Source of the DNA: Perlabentimonas sp034006965
GTDB lineage: Bacteria; Bacteroidota; Bacteroidia; Bacteroidales; Tenuifilaceae
Assembly (NCBI GenBank): GCA_034006965.1
Contig: JAVERU010000013.1
Coordinates: 1-40,174, forward strand
DNA length: 40,174 bases
Direction: 5' to 3'
Shown: piece by piece, positions 17,453-26,285 of the stretch
Layout of the letters: each line of letters starts with the position of its first letter
Position numbering within the stretch: position 1 is the stretch's first letter
The notes under the pieces: model-generated
What the model saw: the letters and a program-made list of their open reading frames with translations, nothing else
The model's database searches: none
What the model was told of the DNA's origin: nothing
Made by a program: the position numbers and the translations under genes

Positions 17453-20152
17453 TTAGAATTTGATTTTAAGTGAGGTGGATAATGTTCTTCCAAATCCATA
17501 GAACACAGTTGAGGTTAACCAGTCGTGGTTAGCTCCATCCGTTGCGTCGGTGATGTACTCAGCATCAAAAAGGTTATTGATGTTTCCAACTATTGTTGCA
17601 TCAAAATCGCCAATTTTGAAGCGGTAGCTAGCATGAAAATCGAAGGTGAAGGCATCGGGAATCCTCCATGGTTGAGCAAAGTTCAATGGGTTTAGGTTTG
17701 AGCCAACCGATGAAATGTTGTAGTAAGCGTAGTTGCGTCCAAAGTAGTTGCCATCGATTCCCATCCTAAAGCCCCTAATAAGCTCGTACTTGGCGCCAAT
17801 GGCAGCGGTGGTTTGTGCCGAGTTACCAACACGAATTCCGCCAATGTTTACCTCAATCTTAGCATGCTCTTCGCTTTGGATTTCAACCACATTACCGCGC
17901 GAATCGGTAGGCTCACCCTGACGGTTGTAAAGGTAACCAGCAGCATCCTGCTTCCATTTCCAATCGCCAAGCGATACCATACCAGTAATTTCCAACTTCT
18001 TGATAGGTCTGGCCACAAAGTCAAGTTCCACTCCTTGGTGAAGAGCATTAACGCCCTCCATGTTGGCAACCAAACTTTCGGGGCTATTGGCATTAATGGC
18101 GCGTACCAACGTTTTGTCTCTCCACTCTGTTCTGTAAACGTTAAGGTTAGCCGAGATGATAGACGAAACAAAACCATAGCCCAGCTCAACAGAAAGGGCT
18201 TTCTCGTTTACAGCGTTGGGGTTGGTAACATTACTAGTGGTAGACTGCAAGAAAGCTCCACCAGAGAAGAAAGGAGCACGTGATATCATCCCTATGTTGG
18301 TGAATACGTTATGCTGATCATCGATATTATAGTTGGCACCCCCCTTTGCGCTAAAGCCAAAGAAGTTAATCCTTTCCGACTCAGCATCTGCCTCGTCGTA
18401 GTAGAAACGATCGTACCTCCAGTAGGTTGTATTCGATCCAGAGAACGAAAGGAATGCGCTTAGGTCGTACTTGTTGTACTCGGCCTGCATAAACACACCC
18501 TCGCTACGAACAAAGCCATCGTAATCGCGGTAAACCACATCGCCCACGGTAAGCTTCTGGGTTTGCCAGTCGGTGCTGCTTAGCGCCGATCGAGAGGTTT
18601 GGTCGATAAAGTAAGACGCTCCGTAAAGGTCAACCAGCTCGTTGGTGTGAATTCCTTTGTAGTAACGGAAATCAACCCCGCCGTAAAAATCAATATCATC
18701 GGTTAACCTTGTGGTGTATGTTGATAGCAATCCGTACCAGCGATGCTGGTTTACGCTCTTCGACATGGCCATCATAGCACCATTAACATCATTTGTCGAT
18801 TGATTCAGCTCATAAATAGTCCCGTAGTCGAATGTACCATCAACCGAGCGGAAGTTGTACTCGGTATCATTAAATATGTAGGTTGAGTTAGGAATACCGC
18901 TGCTGGCGCCGTACCAAGCACTTCTGTAAGCTGAGGTGAAACCTTGACCACTATATCCAAATCCGTTACCAATGGAAACATAGGCGGAAGTTGAAAGGTT
19001 AGACTTGTCATCGATTTTCCAAAAGTGGTTAAGCGAAATTTGTGGCTTATGGTAAACATTGTAGGCCGATGCGTGCTGCTGGCCATTCATGTCGAAACCA
19101 TAGGTGGGATTGTACTTGTACTTACCGGGGACCATTTGCCACTGGGCGATTGTTAACCTATCATTCCTATTCCGCTGGTTGTGCTTTTGTGGAGCACCAA
19201 ATGCGGTGAACGACAGGTGATGGTCATCATTCAATCTCTTTGAGATGTTTACAAAGTATGAGTACGACTCAAATTCGGTTCCCTGGATATAACCATCGCC
19301 TGTTGTTTTGGCGCCAAGTAGTGAAATAGCCCAGTTGTTCTCTGTTAAACCTGTGGAAACAGAAAAGCTAACCTTATTGTAGTTGTCGTTACCTATACCA
19401 TACGATACCGAACCCCCTTTTTTGGCGTCGGTTGAATTGGTTACAATATTAATTGAACCTCCAAGCGATGGAGCCGCTACCTTTGAAGCACCCAAGCCAC
19501 GCTGAACCTGCATTAAACGGGTAACATCTCCCAAACCAGCCCAGTTGGACCAGTAAACACCACCCCATTCCATATCGTTCATGGGTACACCGTTAATCAT
19601 AACGGCGATGTTGGCCGACTCGAAGCCACGTAGGTTAATACGCGAGTCACCAAATCCACCTCCCTCCTTGGTGGCGTAAACACCAGGGGTCGATTTAAGA
19701 ATCTCGGGGAATTCCTGCGTTCCAAGTTTCTCCTCGAGCTCAATAGGCTCAATCCTCGATTGTGCAACGGGAGTTCTTCTCGACACAGCAACCGAAGCAA
19801 AAACTTTTACCTCGGCTATACCAATTTGATCGGGCACAATGGCTATTGTACCTAAATCAATGGTCTCACCATTTTTAATAGCAAAGTCAATGTCTAGATT
19901 GATGTAACCAACAAACTGAACCAAGATTGTTTGTTCACCTGCTGGTACTGTCATCTCAAATGCACCAAAAGCATTACTTGTAACGCCCTTGGACGAGCCT
20001 TTTAGAATAACTGAGGCTCCAACTAGCTGCTCGTTGTTGCTAGCATCAACTACAACCCCCTTTACTGTACCTTGCGAAAAGGTAAAGCTGGTTACTCCAG
20101 CTAACGTAAGGGTTAATAGGATCTTCTTAATTGTTCTGATCATAATTAACAT
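17453..20152 (-). CDS. TonB-dependent receptor with carboxypeptidase-regulatory N-terminus
   Basis: An outer-membrane receptor of up to 899 residues. The frame starts MLIMIRTIKKILL; the second ATG (20141-20143) gives a cleaner signal peptide, MIRTIKKILLTLTLAGVTSF. After it come a CarboxypepD_reg-like domain (GTVKGVVVDASNNEQLVGAS to VQFVGYINLD), a plug (ELEEKLGTQEFPEILKSTPG, SRINLRGFESANIAVMINGV, SLGGSINIVTNSTDA) and a barrel ending LSTSLKIKF. The plug resembles siderophore/cobalamin-type or vitamin receptors more than SusC. It is the first gene of a two-gene operon with the lipoprotein at 15507. Ligand unknown; no haem, iron or sugar genes are adjacent. Confidence 0.9.
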   Translation of the reverse strand: MLIMIRTIKKILLTLTLAGVTSFTFSQGTVKGVVVDASNNEQLVGASVILKGSSKGVTSNAFGAFEMTVPAGEQTILVQFVGYINLDIDFAIKNGETIDLGTIAIVPDQIGIAEVKVFASVAVSRRTPVAQSRIEPIELEEKLGTQEFPEILKSTPGVYATKEGGGFGDSRINLRGFESANIAVMINGVPMNDMEWGGVYWSNWAGLGDVTRLMQVQRGLGASKVAAPSLGGSINIVTNSTDAKKGGSVSYGIGNDNYNKVSFSVSTGLTENNWAISLLGAKTTGDGYIQGTEFESYSYFVNISKRLNDDHHLSFTAFGAPQKHNQRNRNDRLTIAQWQMVPGKYKYNPTYGFDMNGQQHASAYNVYHKPQISLNHFWKIDDKSNLSTSAYVSIGNGFGYSGQGFTSAYRSAWYGASSGIPNSTYIFNDTEYNFRSVDGTFDYGTIYELNQSTNDVNGAMMAMSKSVNQHRWYGLLSTYTTRLTDDIDFYGGVDFRYYKGIHTNELVDLYGASYFIDQTSRSALSSTDWQTQKLTVGDVVYRDYDGFVRSEGVFMQAEYNKYDLSAFLSFSGSNTTYWRYDRFYYDEADAESERINFFGFSAKGGANYNIDDQHNVFTNIGMISRAPFFSGGAFLQSTTSNVTNPNAVNEKALSVELGYGFVSSIISANLNVYRTEWRDKTLVRAINANSPESLVANMEGVNALHQGVELDFVARPIKKLEITGMVSLGDWKWKQDAAGYLYNRQGEPTDSRGNVVEIQSEEHAKIEVNIGGIRVGNSAQTTAAIGAKYELIRGFRMGIDGNYFGRNYAYYNISSVGSNLNPLNFAQPWRIPDAFTFDFHASYRFKIGDFDATIVGNINNLFDAEYITDATDGANHDWLTSTVFYGFGRTLSTSLKIKF

Positions 20153-20639
20153 TTAGATTTAATAAAACGGGTAGAGATTTCTCGAAGTTTATTAATACAA
20201 TCGCTCTTAGTGAAAAAATGGACGGTAAATTTAATTTTAATACTCATTAATAGTATTAAACATAGTTTAACAATGACGCATTTGCCCTCAAACGTTTGCA
20301 ATAAGGGGTTTTAGGTTGTGTGCTCATAATATATTTCATCACAAGGGCAAAAAGCCGAACACAAATAGCAGGATTTTAACAAGCTTAAGGTAAATTACGA
20401 TATAAATTAAACTCCTGTTTAAATTTTACTTGCGAATAGGACTACTGCAGCTGGCACGAGCCTATGAAATGCTTGCGGGCTTAAGCCTTTGCATATAGGC
20501 AATTACTGGTGACCGCCATGAAGCTTTAATTTGCAATTAGTTTGCTCTAAACAAGTTACAGATTAGACGGTCAGTTGTGATAGGCAGTAAAATTGCTAAT
20601 TTAACAGTAAAGCCTCAAGCGAATCAGAAACGAATTTGC
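20153..20639. promoter_or_regulatory. Long intergenic region upstream of the receptor operon, with a perfect hairpin
   Basis: No gene is visible in these 487 bases. A perfect inverted repeat, TTTAATACT (20236-20244) and AGTATTAAA (20252-20260), lies about 85 bases before the receptor start. It could be an operator or 5' leader structure. I found no convincing -7/-33 pair. The part nearest 20639 lies downstream of the O-antigen ligase-like gene, and I saw no T-tailed terminator there. Confidence 0.35.
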
Positions 20640-22247
20640 TTAAACTGATTCTAGAGAATCGAATAGGGAATTACCCTTACATACTTTTGTATAGAAATAG
20701 CTGTAGAAAAGCGTGAAGAACATGAACATGCACTGGCCAACTTGCCCCTCAAGCGGATCGTTCACCAGTCCGTTTATTGCAAAAACTACAACAAACACAT
20801 TGAATATATATAGCTTATATACTTTTGTTTTTATAATGATGTATACCAAAAGCGAGATAAAAGCAACAAAACCAACAACTCCCCAAAGCAACAATAGGGA
20901 TATGTACTGATTGTGGGAACGAAGGTTGCTATTAGCTAGAACCGAGCTGTTCCTTTGCAAACCATACTCAACGGCCCGTTCAATATGGCCCGTTCCCCAG
21001 CCTAACAGGGGGTACTCTTTAAAGGCTACCCATGATGCTTTCCAAAGTTCAAGCCTTTCGGTAAAAGTACTCCAGGTTGGGTTTGCTCCATGGCTTGCCG
21101 AATACATATAAAAGCCCATCATTAAAATATGTACACGGCTGTAAAATCCAGGCCACTCAATGTAATGAAAGTTGGTGTAACCGTCCTCCACTGCCTTAAT
21201 GTCCCTGTTGGTAAGTGCGGCAAGCCCTGCGCTGTCTTTGGTTAACCCCTTTGAGGCCATATACCTATATAGGGTGTGTTTTAAGGGCTCACTATTTCTA
21301 TCCAGGCTGTCGAATGCTAGCTTACTACGGTTATTCCAAGCGACGCGCAGCTCATCTTCGGCTATAAACAGGTACACCAAGTGTCCGTTCTCGCGAAGGA
21401 TATTCGCTGTATCATGCTTGTAATTAGTTCCGTTCTGTGTTGATTTTGGCAGGGCACTAAAATCGGGCGTAATCTCGGTATGGGTTATGCTATACATATA
21501 GCTAAACAGCCAAACACCAAACGCAAGCACACCAATGCTTAGCAAAGCAAATCCCACCTTTAGCGCTTTGCTTTGATGATAGAATAGGATAATAATGAGC
21601 AAATACGCCAAAGCCCCACCCAGCGAAGCCAATCCGGTAAACGACCTGAGGTAAAAAATAAAATACACCAACCACCCCGACACAGCTAGCGAGAGCATTA
21701 GGTGTAGCCTTTTTTCGCTAATCTGCCTAACCAATATTGGGAGCTGGAAAGCCGCCAGCACCAGCAGCATGCTATAGTTTGTGGCAGGCACAAAAGGCGA
21801 GGCCTCCCTGAAATTTATGGGGTTTTGAATTACTCGTATGGCTAACCCAATAAACGAAACCACTACAACCGATGAGATGAAAAGAAACAGTATCGTCCTA
21901 ATCTGTTTAGAGGTTAAGGCTGGCGAAGTAACCATAACTATCGGGAGCAGAAGGGTGGGCAGCTTGTGCTGTAAAGCATGCAGCGCAAAAATTCGGTCGT
22001 GCGCCCAAAGCACACCCAGTACGCTTAATGCAAAAATAAGCAGGAAGGCTACGACCCCATCTTGGCGCCTAAATTGTATAAATTTTTGCCTGAAGTTTCC
22101 CTCGGCCAGCCAGTTAAGGCTCATCAACACGATGCTAAGCGTGAGCACAAAACGCGATGTAGATAGCGACACCACAAATAAACACAGGCTGAAGTAATAA
22201 ATCCAAGAGTGAAATGTTTCTCTCGACATCGATTTGGGATGAGCCAT
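20640..22247 (-). CDS. O-antigen ligase family membrane protein (Wzy_C-like)
   Basis: A 535-residue integral membrane protein with about 10-12 hydrophobic segments and one large periplasmic loop (about residues 255-400). The region LLGWGTGHIERAVEYG followed by SNLRSHNQYISLLLLWGVVG is the Wzy_C signature: the conserved histidine in SHNQY and the preceding arginine are typical of O-antigen ligases (WaaL) and polymerases. The function is either joining glycan to lipid A core or another acceptor, or polymerising units. The sequence cannot separate these. It precedes a minus-strand glycosyltransferase (22302) and is divergent from the Stealth cluster, so it probably acts on its product. Confidence 0.85.
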   Translation of the reverse strand: MAHPKSMSRETFHSWIYYFSLCLFVVSLSTSRFVLTLSIVLMSLNWLAEGNFRQKFIQFRRQDGVVAFLLIFALSVLGVLWAHDRIFALHALQHKLPTLLLPIVMVTSPALTSKQIRTILFLFISSVVVVSFIGLAIRVIQNPINFREASPFVPATNYSMLLVLAAFQLPILVRQISEKRLHLMLSLAVSGWLVYFIFYLRSFTGLASLGGALAYLLIIILFYHQSKALKVGFALLSIGVLAFGVWLFSYMYSITHTEITPDFSALPKSTQNGTNYKHDTANILRENGHLVYLFIAEDELRVAWNNRSKLAFDSLDRNSEPLKHTLYRYMASKGLTKDSAGLAALTNRDIKAVEDGYTNFHYIEWPGFYSRVHILMMGFYMYSASHGANPTWSTFTERLELWKASWVAFKEYPLLGWGTGHIERAVEYGLQRNSSVLANSNLRSHNQYISLLLLWGVVGFVAFISLLVYIIIKTKVYKLYIFNVFVVVFAINGLVNDPLEGQVGQCMFMFFTLFYSYFYTKVCKGNSLFDSLESV

Positions 22248-22301
22248 ACGCCTTATTACTTAGTATATGATAGGAGGAGGGCTAAGGTAAGCAATTTGGA
22301 G

Positions 22302-23150
22302 CTACACCACCCCCCTAAAGCGTTCAGGAATTTTTACAATAGGCCGCTCTCGCAACACTCCAGGCTTATTGATAGCATATATCGGTCTGAAGAGGCTTTG
22401 CCTAAACCTAGCCTTCGGGAAGAACAAATCACCATCAAGAGCCTTGCCGTTTCGAATCAACTCAAACAAAAGAAGCCTGCGGTCGAGGTGTCCCTGCCAC
22501 CCAGCTTTATGCAGCGACAGGTCGCCAATTTTAACTTTCGATTTTTGGAAATCGAGCATTCCAAAGTGAAGTAGAAACAAATTTTTATCAATACGGAAGT
22601 TTTTGCCCTTTACCCTATGAAAACCAGAGCCCCAGCGCAGAGGCTTGTACGCCACCACCGGCTTGGTGTAGCGCGCCGATACGTGAGCAAAGCTTCGCTG
22701 ATCGAGAAAAGGCTTGGCGCTATCTATCTCGTCCTCAAAATCAATGTGCTGCCCCACATCAAGCCCCAAGCCCGACCTTGAGGCGAACCGTGTGGGACGA
22801 AGCAGATAATCTACAAGCCCCATCCCCTGGTTGGGGTCAACCACCAAAATCTCGTCAATATCATGGGCTATAACCACTTGGTATCGATGAAATAGTGATT
22901 TGGCAAAAAACGAAACCAATCGGGCCCTGTTCCGGTCTCCCCTTGCCCGGTTAAGCTTGCGGTGGGGCAACCTAATCACATTAATATCGTTGGCGTTTGC
23001 CGGTATCTCCTGGTCGTGTCCATCAAGAATTAAAAAAAGGTTTTTTGCTCCCAGCTGCTGGCTGTAGTACTCAATCCATTTGGCAACAAAAAAGCTGTCG
23101 TTACGCATCATCGATACGGCAGCCACCCTATCATTTTCAGTTGAACCCAT
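22302..23150 (-). CDS. Glycosyltransferase (GT2/GT92-like, Glyco_tranf_2_4 type)
   Basis: A cytoplasmic 282-residue glycosyltransferase. The frame is open further upstream to 23198, but the ATG at 23148-23150 (MGSTENDRVAAVSMMRNDSF) places the family start VAAVSMMRND properly and avoids the divergent promoter. Family features are the MRNDSFFVAKWIEYYSQQLG start, FLILDGHDQEIP, and HDIDEILVVDP with the DxD-like metal site. It has the same type of start (VAAVSMMRNDSFFVAKWIEY compared with LTICAIAKNEGAYFKEWIDW) as the protein at 28534, so the two are probably related transferases. The upstream gene on the other strand starts 71 bases away. It likely forms an operon with the O-antigen ligase-like gene 54 bases downstream. 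Confidence 0.82.
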   Translation of the reverse strand: MGSTENDRVAAVSMMRNDSFFVAKWIEYYSQQLGAKNLFLILDGHDQEIPANANDINVIRLPHRKLNRARGDRNRARLVSFFAKSLFHRYQVVIAHDIDEILVVDPNQGMGLVDYLLRPTRFASRSGLGLDVGQHIDFEDEIDSAKPFLDQRSFAHVSARYTKPVVAYKPLRWGSGFHRVKGKNFRIDKNLFLLHFGMLDFQKSKVKIGDLSLHKAGWQGHLDRRLLLFELIRNGKALDGDLFFPKARFRQSLFRPIYAINKPGVLRERPIVKIPERFRGVV

Positions 23151-23173
23151 ATGCCCCTTTAATTTTTTGCAAA

Positions 23174-23206
23174 GTTGCGAAAAAATGTAAAAAATCAATA
23201 CTTTTG
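23174..23206 (+). promoter_or_regulatory. Promoter of the Stealth/glycosyltransferase operon
   Basis: TACTTTTG at 23199-23206 is a perfect -7 element, with GTTG at 23174-23177 and a 21-base spacer as -33. The ATG at 23222 is 15 bases after the box, so the leader would be only about 9 bases. On the other strand CAAAGTTG (23170-23177) is a one-mismatch -7 for the divergent gene. Confidence 0.6.
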
Positions 23207-23221
23207 AGGAAAATTACGGCA

Positions 23222-24232
23222 ATGCCAGATACTCGCTTAGCCGGCTCAACCCCAATAGATGTAGTAATTACATGGGTTGATGGTGGCAATCCCTCATTTC
23301 TTGAAAAGCTTAAGCCCTACCTATACGGCAAACCCCTTTGCGCCATTCCTGGGGCAAACCTCACTCGCTTTGCCTCGGTTAACGAAATTAAGTATTGCGT
23401 GCTTTCAATCTTAAGGTTTGCACCTTTTGTAAGGTATATCTTCATAGTAACCGACAATCAAGACCCCAACATAAATAGGGAGATAAGCTCCCATTTCCCT
23501 ATACGGAACAATTCCATTAAAATAGTTAACCACAAGGAGATATTCCGTGGGTTTGAAAAGCACTTGCCAACTTTCAACAGCAGATCTATTGAGAGCATGC
23601 TCTGGCGAATAGAGGGACTATCCGATAATTTTATATACTTCAACGATGATGTTTTCCTTATTAGGGAAACTAAACCTCACGATTGGTTTGCTAACAACTA
23701 CCCCGTATTGAGGGGAGCCTGGCTACAGAGGCCACGATTCCGTTTCGTATGGAACTCGTTGCTAAAATGGATTAACATACTTATACTTAACAATCCCGAC
23801 TTTCAACCCAGACCATCATACCACATTGGCCAGTGGTTAGCGGCCAAAGAGCTGGGGTTTAAGTGGCGATACTTCTTTTTTAGCCATACACCATTTGCCA
23901 TAAATAAAAAAAGGGTAGAAGTCTACTTTGCCGAAAATCAGCAAGTTTTCGAAAGGAATGTTTCGTACAAGTTTAAAGATCAGAAGCAGTTCAACTTTGT
24001 TTCGCTTTGCAATCACCTGGAGATTTTAGCCGGAAATAGAAATTTTGCTAAACCCAATCTAGCATACTTGCAACCACACGGGCGCTCAAATGGTTATATC
24101 GACAAAAAGATAATGATGTGCCAACGAGATGAAAGCATTAAGTTTTTATGCGTACAAAGCCTTGAGCTTTGCCCCGTTAGCGACAGAGAAAAGCTGTTTG
24201 GGTGGATGGATAAAACACTTGGTTTAGAATAA
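23222..24232 (+). CDS. Stealth-family capsule polysaccharide phosphotransferase (first copy)
   Basis: A 336-residue Stealth protein, the family of predicted hexose-1-phosphate transferases that build phosphodiester-linked polysaccharide (related to bacterial CpsY/SacB and eukaryotic GNPTAB). Conserved region 1 is IDVVITWVDGG (residues 12-22). Region 2 runs from RFASVNEIKYCVLSILRFAP through YIFIVTDNQDP and LPTFNSRSIESMLWRI to YFNDDVFL (about 139-146), which holds the acidic residues. Region 3 follows with SYHIGQWLAAKELGFKWRYF and SHTPFAINKK. An upstream extension of the frame to 22997 overlaps the divergent gene and is rejected; MPDTRLAG at 23222 is the natural start. It is first in the plus-strand operon, under the promoter at 23174-23206. 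Confidence 0.9.
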   Translation: MPDTRLAGSTPIDVVITWVDGGNPSFLEKLKPYLYGKPLCAIPGANLTRFASVNEIKYCVLSILRFAPFVRYIFIVTDNQDPNINREISSHFPIRNNSIKIVNHKEIFRGFEKHLPTFNSRSIESMLWRIEGLSDNFIYFNDDVFLIRETKPHDWFANNYPVLRGAWLQRPRFRFVWNSLLKWINILILNNPDFQPRPSYHIGQWLAAKELGFKWRYFFFSHTPFAINKKRVEVYFAENQQVFERNVSYKFKDQKQFNFVSLCNHLEILAGNRNFAKPNLAYLQPHGRSNGYIDKKIMMCQRDESIKFLCVQSLELCPVSDREKLFGWMDKTLGLE

Positions 24233-24307
24233 ACCCACTGGGGCAAGCAATGACCATATGCTTAGCGTGTTGACATCAAAAAAAATTAACAACTTAAAAT
24301 TTGCACA

Positions 24308-25246
24308 ATGTATATACAAAATAGGTTTAAACGAAAGCATTCCACATCCTCAGTCCTTTTCAAGAATATTATATACATCTTTACATGGGGTAGTCGAATT
24401 ATTACAACGAGGAATAAGGTAAAAACCATACTTCTTTATCCGCAATACCCTGGCCGAAAGGCTGTAATTAATAAGATGGCAAAAAGCCTCGGATATAATA
24501 TTACCAACAACCCCCAAAAGAATCATCAACTTGTGGTTTATTGGCAAGATTCCACCTATAGGGAACCCGATTCGGTAATACAAAGTTTAACTCAAAAGGA
24601 GCTTGCTGTAAACCTTCGATGCACCAACATCTCAAAAAGCAAGGTAGATGATGTGTTTGAAGATGTTTTTGGTTATTCGAGCATTGTTAACCCAACCACC
24701 TTTTCGGGCTTAATGGTGAAAAAGAGTGAAATAAATGCCTCGTATGACGGGGTAATTGTTCAGGGTCCACTAACCCCAGAGGTAGGATATATATATCAAA
24801 AGGTAATAAACAACGAGCACGATAAGCAATTTGTGGTCGACATGAGAATTCCTGTTATCAACGGTAGAATGATTTGGGGATACCTTAAGTACAAGTCAAT
24901 TAGCTCTCGGTTCGCGAATTTCTCAAAGAATATACTGAGCATCAAGGAGCCCGAAGTTCTGCCCATAAACAACCTGCTTACTGCAAAGGAAATGGAACTA
25001 ATAACTTCCTTCTGCCAACGGATAGGCCTCGACTATGGGGAGTTGGATGTATTGAGAGACAACGATGATAAGAAAATTTACATAATTGACGTTAACAACA
25101 CTCCAACAGGGCCAACCGTTAACAAAAAACTTAAAAAGGAATGTGTAAAACAATTGGCCAACCTTTTTGAAGCAGAATTTATACACAGCCAACGCTCCAA
25201 TGATACTAAAATTTATACCTGGCATGAACTAAAATGGCAAACCTAA
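24308..25246 (+). CDS. ATP-grasp-fold enzyme in a polysaccharide cluster
   Basis: A 312-residue soluble protein with the ATP-grasp pattern. VFGYSSIVNPTTFSGLMVKK precedes KSEINASYDGVIVQGP, then YIYQKVINN and VVDMRIPVING. The C-terminal metal site is LDYGELDVLRDNDDKKIYII followed by DVNNTPTGP, where E, D and N ligate magnesium. ATP-grasp enzymes couple ATP to carboxylate-amine or carboxylate-hydroxyl ligation; associated families occur with glycosyltransferases (such as the sugar-transfer ATP-grasp type). The substrate here is unknown; adding an amino acid or other carboxylate to a sugar is possible. It sits between two Stealth genes, 75 bases after the first and 16 before the second. Confidence 0.75.
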   Translation: MYIQNRFKRKHSTSSVLFKNIIYIFTWGSRIITTRNKVKTILLYPQYPGRKAVINKMAKSLGYNITNNPQKNHQLVVYWQDSTYREPDSVIQSLTQKELAVNLRCTNISKSKVDDVFEDVFGYSSIVNPTTFSGLMVKKSEINASYDGVIVQGPLTPEVGYIYQKVINNEHDKQFVVDMRIPVINGRMIWGYLKYKSISSRFANFSKNILSIKEPEVLPINNLLTAKEMELITSFCQRIGLDYGELDVLRDNDDKKIYIIDVNNTPTGPTVNKKLKKECVKQLANLFEAEFIHSQRSNDTKIYTWHELKWQT

Positions 25247-25262
25247 ACATAGCGAACGGAGT

Positions 25263-26285
25263 ATGAAAATAGATCTGGTATACTTATGGGTAGATGGTAG
25301 CGATATGAATTGGCTAGCCAAGAAAAACGCTGCTTTAGAAAAGGATGGGCAAAACCTCTCGGCATCCTCCGTGCGCAGCAGCCGATGGGCAAACCACAAC
25401 GAGCTGCTGTACTCGCTACGTAGCGTGGAGAAATTCGCACCCTGGATAAATCATATATACATAGTAACCGATGGCCATAAGCCCGAGTGGCTCAACACAA
25501 ATAATCCGAAAATCAGCATAGTTGACCATCAAGAGATTATCCCTATCGAGAAGTTGCCACTTTTCAACAGCAATGCCATCGAGATGTTTTTGTGGAGGAT
25601 CCCCAACCTCTCGGAGCACTTCCTGTATGCATGCGATGATATGTTCATTGGGAAGGAGGTTAAGCCCGACTTCTTTTTTGATGACAATGGCAACCCCATA
25701 GTAATTATGAAGCAGCGCAGCAGGAGTTTTGCTAACTTGGACGATAAATCGCAAGTAAAACGTAGGCTCTTCAGCGTTAAAACCGCACGTACCATAAAGT
25801 TTGTATACAAACAGCTTGGCATCAAGTTTAACCTATCGTTTAAGCACGCCATTGAGCCTATCCGCAAAAGCTACATGGCAGACAACTTCAAAGCATTAGA
25901 GCAGCACTTAATGCAAACCACCATCACACCCTTTCGGCATGTAAATAATTTGCAACGAATTATCATGCCGCTATACGATAATGCCTTGGGCCGAAACACC
26001 ATTGTGCTAAACTGGCGCACTAGTCGCCAGCGAATTATTTACAACCACAAAAAAGACACCCTACCCCAACGGGTATCCAACACCTTTCTGTGGTTTGCTG
26101 CTACCATCCTAGGATTTATTAAATACGACTGCATCGATAAGCAATGGAACCTTATCCGAAATATCAAGAAGTATCAGCCAACGCTGTTTACCATCAACGA
26201 TTTTTCCGATAAAGAATCATCGTTTAGGCAGGCATCCGAATTCATTCAATCAGTATTCCCCACCAAATCAGAATTTGAAAAGTGA
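25263..26285 (+). CDS. Stealth-family capsule polysaccharide phosphotransferase (second copy)
   Basis: A 340-residue Stealth protein, divergent from the one at 23222. Region 1 is IDLVYLWVDGSD (residues 3-14). Region 2 runs from RWANHNELLYSLRSVEKFAP through HIYIVTDGHKPEWL and LPLFNSNAIEMFLWRI to YACDDMFIG (D124-D125), where many family members have YFNDD; the N-to-C change before the aspartates is unusual. Region 3 includes SFKHAIEPIRKSYMADNF and TPFRHVNNLQRIIMPLYDN. It probably transfers a different sugar-1-phosphate from the first copy or acts on another acceptor. The stop overlaps the next gene's GTG start by three bases (GTGA), showing tight coupling. Confidence 0.9.
   Translation: MKIDLVYLWVDGSDMNWLAKKNAALEKDGQNLSASSVRSSRWANHNELLYSLRSVEKFAPWINHIYIVTDGHKPEWLNTNNPKISIVDHQEIIPIEKLPLFNSNAIEMFLWRIPNLSEHFLYACDDMFIGKEVKPDFFFDDNGNPIVIMKQRSRSFANLDDKSQVKRRLFSVKTARTIKFVYKQLGIKFNLSFKHAIEPIRKSYMADNFKALEQHLMQTTITPFRHVNNLQRIIMPLYDNALGRNTIVLNWRTSRQRIIYNHKKDTLPQRVSNTFLWFAATILGFIKYDCIDKQWNLIRNIKKYQPTLFTINDFSDKESSFRQASEFIQSVFPTKSEFEK

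Noticed and set aside
22997..23221. N-terminal extension of the first Stealth gene
   Set aside because: It would overlap the divergent glycosyltransferase and its promoter. Stealth region 1 begins normally from the ATG at 23222.
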